A stretch of DNA of 64,000 nucleotides from CATQGW01 sp965262235 (GTDB taxonomy: Bacteria > Chloroflexota > Dehalococcoidia > Bin125): positions 1,178,001-1,242,000 of the forward strand of contig OZ253504.1 in NCBI GenBank assembly GCA_965262235.1, given 5' to 3'. This document shows, in pieces, positions 22,327-28,862 of the stretch. The translations under genes were made by a program, and so were the position numbers. Within the stretch, counting starts at the first letter, position 1; each line of letters opens with the position of its first letter. The notes beneath the pieces are model-generated. The model was not told where the DNA came from. It did not search any database and saw only the letters and a program-made list of their open reading frames with translations.

Positions 22327-24200
22327 CAGTCGCCCCCCCCGCTGCCCGGGCCCGCCGCAGCGAACATCGGCGTCTCGGCCGACTCCTGGTCGCGCAGCTC
22401 AAGGTCATGAATCTCGCCGTACAGGCCGCCCTCGGCGAGCAGCTCGTGGTGCCGCCCGCGCTGCACGATCCGCCCCTGGTCGAGCACCAGAATCTGGTCA
22501 GCCTCGCGCACCGAACGCAGCCGGTGGGCGATCACGAACGTCGTGCGCCCGCGCATCAGCGCCGCCATCGCCTGCTGAATCTCAAACTCGGTCGCGGCGT
22601 CCACGGAAGAGGTCGAGTCATCGAAGATCAGCACCCGTGGGTCCATCAAGAGTGCCCGCGCGATCGCGATCCGCTGCTTCTGCCCGCCCGAGAAGTTGGC
22701 CCCGCGCTCGCCCACCCACGTGTCGTAGCCATCCGGCAGCCGCGAGATGAAGGGGTGGATGCGCGCCAGCATCGCCGCCGCTTCGATCTCCTCCTGCGTC
22801 GCGTCGGGCCGCCCGTAGGCGATGTTCTCTTTCAGCGTCGCGGCGAACAGGAAGACCTCCTGCTGCACGATCGCCACCTGCCGGCGCAGCCCCTGCAGCG
22901 GCCAGTCGCGCACATCGCGGCCGTCGAACTCAACCGTCCCCGCGGTCACGTCGTAGAAGCGCGGGACCAGGTTGACGATCGTCGACTTGCCCGAACCGGT
23001 GCGCCCGAGCAGCGCGATCAGCTCGCCCGGCTGCGCCTCGATCTCGATGTCGTTCAGCACCGGCGATCGCGGGTCGTAGGCGAACGAGACGTTGCGGAAG
23101 CGCAGGTGTCCCTGCGGATTCTGAACCGCCACGGCGCCGGGGCGATCCTGCACGTCAGACTCCTGGTCGAGAATCTCGAAAATCCGCACCCCGGCCGTCG
23201 CCGCGCGCGGCACCATCATCACCATCCAGCCGAGACCGCGAATCGGCATCTGCAGGATCGTCAGATACATCAGGAACATCGTCACTTCGCCGATCGACAT
23301 GTCGCCGCTCAGCACCTTCTGCCCACCGACCCAGATGATCGCAACGATCGCCAGCGCGCCGAGCATCGTCATCAGCGGCATGTTGACCGCCTGCACCATC
23401 GACGCGTCGTAGGAGCGCCGCTCGAGGAAGTCGGCGGGGACGCCGAACTTCTTGCCCTCGTGCCCGTGGCGCCCAAAGGCTTTGACCACGCGGATACCCG
23501 AGAGCGACTCCTGCAGCACGGTCCCAAGCTGCGCCTGCGATTCCTGCACGTCGTTCCAGATGGGCCGCAGCCGGCTCGCGACAAAGCCCGAGCGAATGCA
23601 AATTAGAATCAGGAAACCGAACACGATCACCGTCAGCAGCCAGTCGGCCGTGACCATCAGCGCCACTGTGGCGATCGCAAGCACCAGCGTGAACGCCAGC
23701 TGCACACCGCCGAAGTTGATGAACATCCGCACGACTTCGACATCCTGCGTCGCGCGCACCATGATCTGGCCCGTTTCGGCCGAATCGTGGAAGCGGAATG
23801 AGAGCGTCTGCAGCCGTTCGTAGATGCGGTTGCGCAGATCGTAGGCGACCGTCTGACCGACCCACTCCGCGAGGTAGCGCTGGAAGAACATCGAGACGCC
23901 GCGCATCACCGCCGCGCCGACCAACGCCATCGCGGCGACCCCGACCAGCCAGGCCGACACCTCGACGATCGTGACATCGTTGATGATCTGGGTGCCGATC
24001 GCCCGGTCAACGGCCCAGCGCAGCAGCAGCGGGCTCGCGACCGCAAACGCCGAGGCGCCCAGAATCGCGACCGCCGTGACCAGCAGCCCGCGCCAGTACG
24101 GCAGCGCGAACGCCATGACCCGCCCCATAATCGCCAGCGACGGAGGGATCGAAAATCGGCGCTGCGCGCGCGCTGGGGAAACCGTCTCAGCCTCGGTCAA
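22326..24200 (-). CDS. ABC exporter half-transporter (TMD-NBD), non-catalytic Walker B subunit
   Basis: 624-residue partner of the downstream half-transporter, with six membrane helices and an NBD. Walker A is GRTGSGKST and the signature is canonical (NFSGGQKQR). Walker B reads LIFDDSTSSVD, where Asp replaces the catalytic Glu, as in BmrC-type subunits. Each subunit therefore contributes one good and one poor element, which gives one consensus and one degenerate ATP site. A TTG start was chosen because the frame upstream encodes no membrane or family-like sequence; no clear ribosome site supports it, so the start is uncertain. Confidence 0.9.
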   Translation of the reverse strand: MTEAETVSPARAQRRFSIPPSLAIMGRVMAFALPYWRGLLVTAVAILGASAFAVASPLLLRWAVDRAIGTQIINDVTIVEVSAWLVGVAAMALVGAAVMRGVSMFFQRYLAEWVGQTVAYDLRNRIYERLQTLSFRFHDSAETGQIMVRATQDVEVVRMFINFGGVQLAFTLVLAIATVALMVTADWLLTVIVFGFLILICIRSGFVASRLRPIWNDVQESQAQLGTVLQESLSGIRVVKAFGRHGHEGKKFGVPADFLERRSYDASMVQAVNMPLMTMLGALAIVAIIWVGGQKVLSGDMSIGEVTMFLMYLTILQMPIRGLGWMVMMVPRAATAGVRIFEILDQESDVQDRPGAVAVQNPQGHLRFRNVSFAYDPRSPVLNDIEIEAQPGELIALLGRTGSGKSTIVNLVPRFYDVTAGTVEFDGRDVRDWPLQGLRRQVAIVQQEVFLFAATLKENIAYGRPDATQEEIEAAAMLARIHPFISRLPDGYDTWVGERGANFSGGQKQRIAIARALLMDPRVLIFDDSTSSVDAATEFEIQQAMAALMRGRTTFVIAHRLRSVREADQILVLDQGRIVQRGRHHELLAEGGLYGEIHDLELRDQESAETPMFAAAGPGSGGGD

Positions 24201-24340
24201 GGTCGCATGCCAAGTGTGGTGTCTGTCAAGCGGCGCACCATTGCGCGACTCGCTCGCGATCGGATCATGATTTGGGCGAGTATAGCCGCAGCGCGCCGGG
24301 TCTCTGTAACGTCCCCAACGTTCGAGCGAGGACTCCAACC

Positions 24341-24970
24341 ATGTGCCAGCCCGCGCGCCCGCCCGCATTGCTGCTTCGACCGGCCGAGCCCGCGGACGTC
24401 GAGCGACTGTCGGACCTGCACGGGCGCGCCTTCGGCGTCGACTCCTGGAGCGCCAAATCGATGCGCGACGAAGTCGAGCACAGCCGCATCAGCATCCTCT
24501 ATCTGCTCGAACACGGCGACCAGCTGCTCAGCATGTTCGGCTGCTGGCACGTGCTGGAGGACCTCTACCTGGCCACGATCGCAGTCGAGCCGCGGCTGCA
24601 GCGGCGCGGTCTCGGCGAGCTGACCCTGCTCACGGTGCTCCGGCTGGCGCAGCGCTTGCCCGTCGAGATCGTGCGCCTCGATCTGCGCGCTTCGAACAGC
24701 GCCGCGCTGGAGCTCTACCGCAAGCACGGCTTCCAGCGCGACGGCATCCGCCCGCGGCTCTACGCGCAACCGGTCGAGGACGGCGTGCAGATGATCCGCC
24801 AGGTCAACAACCACCCGGGCGATCCTGTCGGGTCGGCACGCCCCGACCGCTCAGCACACGTCGTGCCGGCCCGCGTCGCGGCCGTCTGGCCCGGCGATCT
24901 GACCCTGCGCTGGCGCGACGCGGCCCCTGAAGTCTGGCCGCAGCAGCTCGATCGCGGCACTGCGATATGA
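24341..24970 (+). CDS. GNAT N-acetyltransferase, RimI-like
   Basis: 209-residue protein. The acetyltransferase core covers about the first 150 residues: LLLRPAEPADVERLSDLH, a central LYLATIAVEPRLQRRGLGELTL acetyl-CoA loop (R-x-x-G-L-G) and a C-terminal LRASNSAALELYRKHGF segment typical of RimI. The last 60 residues add an Arg/Pro-rich tail of unknown role. The ATG is preceded by GAGGA at 9 nt. RimI acetylates ribosomal protein bS18 in other bacteria, but the substrate here is not certain. Divergent from the ABC exporter. Confidence 0.8.
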   Translation: MCQPARPPALLLRPAEPADVERLSDLHGRAFGVDSWSAKSMRDEVEHSRISILYLLEHGDQLLSMFGCWHVLEDLYLATIAVEPRLQRRGLGELTLLTVLRLAQRLPVEIVRLDLRASNSAALELYRKHGFQRDGIRPRLYAQPVEDGVQMIRQVNNHPGDPVGSARPDRSAHVVPARVAAVWPGDLTLRWRDAAPEVWPQQLDRGTAI

Positions 24971-24971
24971 T
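24966..24971 (+). promoter_or_regulatory. Leaderless-type promoter: TATGAT six nt before a GTG start
   Basis: TATGAT (five of six matches to TATAAT) overlaps the GNAT stop codon and ends 6 nt before GTG 24978. No Shine-Dalgarno lies between, so transcription would begin at or next to the start codon. Confidence 0.5.
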
Positions 24972-24977
24972 CCGCGC

Positions 24978-25259
24978 GTGACCTCGATCTCACCCATCAC
25001 CGAAGCACTCGACCGCGCGCGCTATATCCGTTCGATCGGCCCCACGACCGACGATTTCATGCGCTGGCGTGACGCGACCGAGGAGCTGCTGATCGGCCTC
25101 GTGGGCGAGGACCACCCCGCCCTTGCTCGCTACCGCGAAGCCGTCGGCGGCCCCGCAGAACTCGACGCCGAGGGCCTGCAGATCCATGGTCCGTTCGGGA
25201 TGACGCCGCGGATTCAGCGCGCTGAGGCGATCTTGCGCGACATGCTCGGCAGCGACTGA
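24978..25259 (+). CDS. Small hypothetical protein (93 aa)
   Basis: 93-residue soluble, mostly helical protein (ALDRARYIRSIGPTTDDFMRWRDATEELL). It has no recognised domain, Cys or membrane span. It starts 7 nt after the GNAT stop with no ribosome site, but with TATGAT ending 6 nt before the GTG. The last codons (LGSD) lie inside the first copy of a 30-bp duplication. Confidence 0.65.
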   Translation: MTSISPITEALDRARYIRSIGPTTDDFMRWRDATEELLIGLVGEDHPALARYREAVGGPAELDAEGLQIHGPFGMTPRIQRAEAILRDMLGSD

Positions 25260-25304
25260 CTCAGCACCGACCGACTCGGCAGCGACTGACTCAGCAGCGA
25301 CCGA
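25245..25304. repeat. 30-bp tandem duplication at the end of the 93-aa gene
   Basis: Two adjacent 30-bp copies at 25245 and 25275, beginning CTCGGCAGCGACTGACTCAG and differing at one position. The first copy contains the stop codon, so the duplication leaves the protein unchanged. Confidence 0.8.
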
Positions 25305-25321
25305 CCGCGCTTCGCGCCGAT

Positions 25322-26023
25322 TCAGGCCCGCGCGCCCGCCTTCGCTTCGGACACGAGCGCGATCATGTTGCACGCATCCGCGTAGCTCAGGTGTGTCGTG
25401 TTGATCACCACGTCGTAGAGCACCGGCGACCACACATCGACGCTCCAGAACTTGCGGTGGAAGTCGGCGCGGCCCTTGTTGAACTCCGCGATCCGCCGCT
25501 CCGCCGTCTCCTCATCGACCGATTCCCATTCGCTCACACGGCGCACGGCGAGGTCGTGCTCAGCGACCAGCTGCACGTGCGTCACGCCGGGCAGATCGCG
25601 GAGGATCATCTGACTGCCGCGGCCCATCACGACCACATCGCCGCGTCGCGCGACGCTCTCGATGATGTGGCTCGTCGTCTCCAGCACCGCGCGGTCATCA
25701 ACCACGCCCGACCCGCCGTCCGAGAGCTCCTGGTAGCTCTGCGAGAGCATCAGCTCCAGGTTGCCGGCGCCCAGCATCGGGTCGATCGCACCGCCCGCAG
25801 CTGATCGCTCAAGCGCGCGCTGCAGGAAGTGGCCCAGCCGCATGCGCAGCGAATCGGTGCGTTCGTCGCGCTCAGCGACCTCGGTGACCGTGCGGCCGAG
25901 TTCGCGCGAGGCGTCCACGAGCACCGTCTGATCCACGTATTCGAGGCCGAGCTGACGACTCAGCATCCGCGACACATCGCGAGCGCCGCCGCCGTATTGA
26001 CTGGAGATGGTGATCACAGGCAT
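25322..26023 (-). CDS. Cytidylate-kinase-like family protein
   Basis: 233-residue P-loop-type protein of the cytidylate-kinase-2 family. It begins MPVITISSQYGGGARDVS, where the usual GxxGxGK loop is replaced by QYGGGARD. Later segments match the family: LGLEYVDQTVL, VVMGRGSQMIL, THVQLVAEHDLAVRRV, and a C-terminal YDVVINTTHLSYADACNMI. Many relatives are annotated as kinases but lack the P-loop Lys, as here, so the activity is doubtful. GAGGAG lies 5 nt before the ATG, which fixes the start. Confidence 0.8.
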   Translation of the reverse strand: MPVITISSQYGGGARDVSRMLSRQLGLEYVDQTVLVDASRELGRTVTEVAERDERTDSLRMRLGHFLQRALERSAAGGAIDPMLGAGNLELMLSQSYQELSDGGSGVVDDRAVLETTSHIIESVARRGDVVVMGRGSQMILRDLPGVTHVQLVAEHDLAVRRVSEWESVDEETAERRIAEFNKGRADFHRKFWSVDVWSPVLYDVVINTTHLSYADACNMIALVSEAKAGARA

Positions 26024-26130
26024 GGCGACTCCTCTGCGGTGGTTGCAGCGACCGTCAGCGTCCGCGACGGCGCTCAATCGGCCCTCAGATTACTCCACCA
26101 GCGAGCGGCACGCAGATTGCGGGGCGAGGA

Positions 26131-26685
26131 TCACTCGGTCAGGATCGCCGCGCCGAGCGGCAGCGCCCGACGCAGCCGCCATCCGCCCGCTGGGCCGTCG
26201 GAGTCGAAGATCCCGGCGTGCGTGACGACCAGAAAGTAGCGCTGCTCCGACAGCGACATCGCCGCGCCCTGCGCCTCCGCCTCGCGCGTGAAACGTCCCA
26301 GCGTCAGCGCCGTGCGTTCCAGCGGCGAACGCGAGCGGAACGGCGGCTGCGGCTCGTGATCGGGGAACAGGTCGCGATAGAGCATGCCCGAGAGCCGCTG
26401 CGCCTCGCCGTCGCCCTGCTCCGCCACGACCTGCAGCAGGTGCTCCTCACCGTCGAACCAGGACGTGGGATGCGCCAGCTCCAGCATGAACGGCTGAAAC
26501 AGCGAGAGGATGATCTCCGTCATCTGCGCCAGGTCCTCAAGCGGGTAGCCGACATCGACATCGCCGGTCAGTGGGATGTGCGGCGGCGTGCCCTCGACGT
26601 GCTCGCCGTCGTAGAGCGCGCGCAGCAGATCGATCTGCTCGCGCGACGATTCATCGGGAACCAGGGCCAGCATTCGCGTCGGCAT
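26131..26685 (-). CDS. 2'-5' RNA ligase / 2H phosphoesterase-like protein, second motif degraded
   Basis: 184-residue protein with the layout of the 2H family: MLALVPDESSREQIDLLR, then PPHIPLTGDVDVG (first HxT-type motif, here HIPL), LFQPFMLEL and a second motif RTALTLGRF. The second motif normally reads HxTLGR; its His is Ala here, so two-histidine chemistry would be lost. A charged C-terminus carries WRLRRALPLGAAILTE. GGGGAAG lies 8 nt upstream of the chosen ATG; another ATG lies four codons later. It may bind RNA or nucleotides without cleaving them. Confidence 0.6.
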   Translation of the reverse strand: MPTRMLALVPDESSREQIDLLRALYDGEHVEGTPPHIPLTGDVDVGYPLEDLAQMTEIILSLFQPFMLELAHPTSWFDGEEHLLQVVAEQGDGEAQRLSGMLYRDLFPDHEPQPPFRSRSPLERTALTLGRFTREAEAQGAAMSLSEQRYFLVVTHAGIFDSDGPAGGWRLRRALPLGAAILTE

Positions 26686-26809
26686 CTCCACAGCTTCCCC
26701 GCGTGCGGCGGGAACGTCAAGCGCCCCGCCGCCGGCCCTGTGCTGCAGGGTCGGCGACGGGGCGTTGAGTCCAGCCCGAGCGGTTCGGTCAGCCGCTCTT
26801 GTGGCTGCG

Positions 26810-27253
26810 CTAGTTGCTGTTGATCGGAATGCTGCGCGCCACGGCGCTGGCCGCGCGGGCCAGCTCGAGGTGCAGCACGCCGTTGTGCAGGTCGGCGCAA
26901 ATCGCGTCGGCGTCGAACTGCTCGCCGACGTTGAAGCTGCGCTCGACGCGGCTGCGGAAGACCTCACGGTGGCGGTAGCGCCGATCCGTGTGATCATGCC
27001 CCTCGTCCTCGCACGACTCGACGTTGTGCTCGGCGCGGATCGTCAGACGGCCCTCTTCGTAGGTGACGTTGATGTCGTCACTCTCGAAGCCGGGCAGCGT
27101 GGCGTCGAGCGCGATGCCGCCATCCGTCTCGTAGACGTTCACCGGCATCCGGGTCGGACTGGGGCCCGGGCGGGCGAGCGGGCGAGCGCCGAGGGCGTTC
27201 TCAACGAACGCACCGAAATCGGCGAACGGGTCACGAACAATAAGCTTTGCCAT
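26810..27253 (-). CDS. Small heat-shock protein, Hsp20/alpha-crystallin family
   Basis: 147-residue ATP-independent holdase. The alpha-crystallin domain runs from MPVNVYETDGGIALDATLPG through YEEGRLTIRAEH to the C-terminal GVLHLELAR, which matches the conserved G-V-L motif. A short RSIPINSN tail gives an I-P-I oligomerisation motif. GGAGAGG lies 8 nt before the ATG. It is divergent from dnaJ; the shared intergenic region holds HspR-type half-sites. Confidence 0.93.
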   Translation of the reverse strand: MAKLIVRDPFADFGAFVENALGARPLARPGPSPTRMPVNVYETDGGIALDATLPGFESDDINVTYEEGRLTIRAEHNVESCEDEGHDHTDRRYRHREVFRSRVERSFNVGEQFDADAICADLHNGVLHLELARAASAVARSIPINSN

Positions 27254-27337
27254 GGGTGGAGCCTCTCCTGCGCCGAGGACTATGGGTTCGGCGCTGATGC
27301 AGCGAACGTATCCCGGCCATCTCACGTAGTCAAGAAA

Positions 27338-27398
27338 CCTGAGTGCATCTCAGACAACTATTGACGAGACGAGCATAGTTGCTACACTTGCACTCAAG
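27338..27398. promoter_or_regulatory. Imperfect HspR-type (HAIR-like) sites in the hsp20-dnaJ intergenic region
   Basis: HAIR consensus is CTTGAGT-N7-ACTCAAG. Two half-matches with exact N7 spacing occur. CCTGAGT at 27338-27344 is followed by a weak AGACAAC right arm. A perfect ACTCAAG at 27392-27398 follows a weak GTTGCTA left arm. The second overlaps the predicted dnaJ transcription start. The downstream hspR gene makes HspR control likely. Confidence 0.5.
27361..27388 (+). promoter_or_regulatory. Sigma-70-type promoter of the dnaJ-hspR-clpC operon
   Basis: TTGACG at 27361-27366, a 16-nt spacer, then TACACT at 27383-27388. The predicted transcription start falls next to the perfect ACTCAAG half-site. 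Confidence 0.5.
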
Positions 27399-27411
27399 TC
27401 TGGAAGCACAG

Positions 27412-28473
27412 ATGGCAACCAACTTCTACGACATCCTCGAAGTCCCCCGCACCGCCTCCGACAAGGAGATCCAGTCTGCCTTCCGTCGCCTCGCGCGCCG
27501 CTACCACCCCGATGTGACCGGCGGCGACGCCGCCGCTGAACAGCGCTTCAAGCAGGTCAACGCCGCCCACGACGTGCTCGGCGACCGCACCAGGCGCGCC
27601 GCCTACGACAAGTGGGGCGACCGCTGGGAGAACGCCGAGCAGCTCGAAGAGATGCAGCGCAGCGGCGGTTCCCCCTTCCGTGCGCGCAGGCGAGCCGGCG
27701 GCGGTCCGCGCGGCGACGGCTTCAACGACCCCGGCGGCATCCGCTTCGACTTCTCCCCCGGCAGCCCCGACTTCGGTGGATTCGGGCAACAGACTCAGGG
27801 CGATCTCGGAGACCTCGGCGATCTCTTCGGCGGCTTGGTCGGCGGACGCGGACCTGAGCCGCCTGCCCAGGGACGCGACATCGAGCACCCCGTCGCGATC
27901 AGCCTGCGCGAAGCCTTCAGCGGCGCCACGCGCACCATCCAGGTGCCCAGAGCGTCAGGCGCGTCAGGCGCGTCAGGCGCCGCCGACGGGCCACGCCTCT
28001 CGCGCCTCGAGGTGAAGATCCCCGCCGGCGTGCAGACCGGCAGCCGCGTCAAGGTCAGCGGCAAGGGCGGGGCGGCGCGCGGCGGACCCGCCGGCGACCT
28101 CTACCTCGTCATCACCGTCGAGGACGACCCGCGCTTCGAGCGCAAGGGCGACGACCTCTACATCGACGCCCCGATCCCTGTCACCGTCGCCGCGCTGGGC
28201 GGCGAGATCACCGTCCCCACGCTCAGCGGCCGGCTCGCGCTGCGCATCCCGCAGGGCACGCAGAGCGGCCGCGTCTTCCGCCTCAGCGGCCAGGGCATGC
28301 CGCGTCTCAAGAGTGGCAAGGGCGGCAAGGCGGCCAAAAGCGGCAAACGCGGCGACCTGCTGGCCCGCGCGCGGCTTGATCTGCCCGATCCGCTCAGCCC
28401 CGAACAGCTCGATCTCTTCCGCCAGTTGCGCGACCTCGAGCAGGCCGAGGCCGACGATCGGAGCGACCAGTGA
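27412..28473 (+). CDS. DnaJ/CbpA-type co-chaperone without zinc finger
   Basis: 353-residue J-domain protein that would stimulate DnaK. J domain 1-70 with His32-Pro-Asp34. A Gly/Phe/Asp-rich region follows (to about 150). Then come two C-terminal beta domains (HPVAISLREAFSGATRTIQV and FERKGDDLYIDAPIPVTVAALGG). The CxxCxGxG zinc repeats are absent, so it is CbpA-like. A GASGASGA stretch near 183-190 reflects a 9-bp repeat in the DNA. The start was taken at the ATG 6 nt after GGAAG. No dnaK lies in the window. It overlaps hspR by 4 nt. Confidence 0.9.
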   Translation: MATNFYDILEVPRTASDKEIQSAFRRLARRYHPDVTGGDAAAEQRFKQVNAAHDVLGDRTRRAAYDKWGDRWENAEQLEEMQRSGGSPFRARRRAGGGPRGDGFNDPGGIRFDFSPGSPDFGGFGQQTQGDLGDLGDLFGGLVGGRGPEPPAQGRDIEHPVAISLREAFSGATRTIQVPRASGASGASGAADGPRLSRLEVKIPAGVQTGSRVKVSGKGGAARGGPAGDLYLVITVEDDPRFERKGDDLYIDAPIPVTVAALGGEITVPTLSGRLALRIPQGTQSGRVFRLSGQGMPRLKSGKGGKAAKSGKRGDLLARARLDLPDPLSPEQLDLFRQLRDLEQAEADDRSDQ

Positions 28474-28862
28474 CGCCCGACGACCAGCGGCCCATCTTCA
28501 CGATCCGGATCGCCGCGCAGCTGGTCGGCGTCCACCAGCAGACCCTGCGCGGCTACGAGCGCGAAGGCCTGATCCAGCCGGCCCGCTCAAGCGGACGCCA
28601 GCGGCTGTTCTCCGAGGCCGACATCGCCCGCCTGCGGCTGATCCGCCGCTTGATCGGCGAACTCGGCGTCAACGTCGCCGGGGCCGACATCATCCTGCGC
28701 CTGCGCGACCAGATCTCCGGGCTGGAGGCCGAGAACGACGCCCTGCGCGAGGCCCTGCAGCGCCAGCGCGACCAACATCTCCCGGCGATTCGCCAACTCG
28801 ACGCCGGCCACTCCACACGATCATCGAGACCACGGTCCCAGCGAACGGAGCGATTCGAATGA
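28470..28862 (+). CDS. hspR: MerR-family heat-shock repressor HspR
   Basis: 130-residue MerR-type repressor. The winged helix covers about residues 9-60 (FTIRIAAQLVGVHQQTLRGYEREGL, with RSSGRQRLFSEADIARL), followed by a coiled-coil (LRDQISGLEAENDALREAL). Position between a dnaJ-type gene and a Clp ATPase gene is the classic HspR context. HspR usually binds HAIR sites with DnaK as co-repressor. GTG start; 4-nt overlaps with both neighbours. Confidence 0.9.
   Translation: MTPDDQRPIFTIRIAAQLVGVHQQTLRGYEREGLIQPARSSGRQRLFSEADIARLRLIRRLIGELGVNVAGADIILRLRDQISGLEAENDALREALQRQRDQHLPAIRQLDAGHSTRSSRPRSQRTERFE

Noticed and set aside
20827..22410. 527-codon open frame antisense to the ABC exporter
   Set aside because: His/Arg-rich shadow of a conserved transporter gene; no start signal and no domain.
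28313..28858. N-terminal extension of clpC by 182 codons
   Set aside because: It overlaps the end of dnaJ and all of hspR and gives no Clp-like sequence; GGAG supports the start at 28859.
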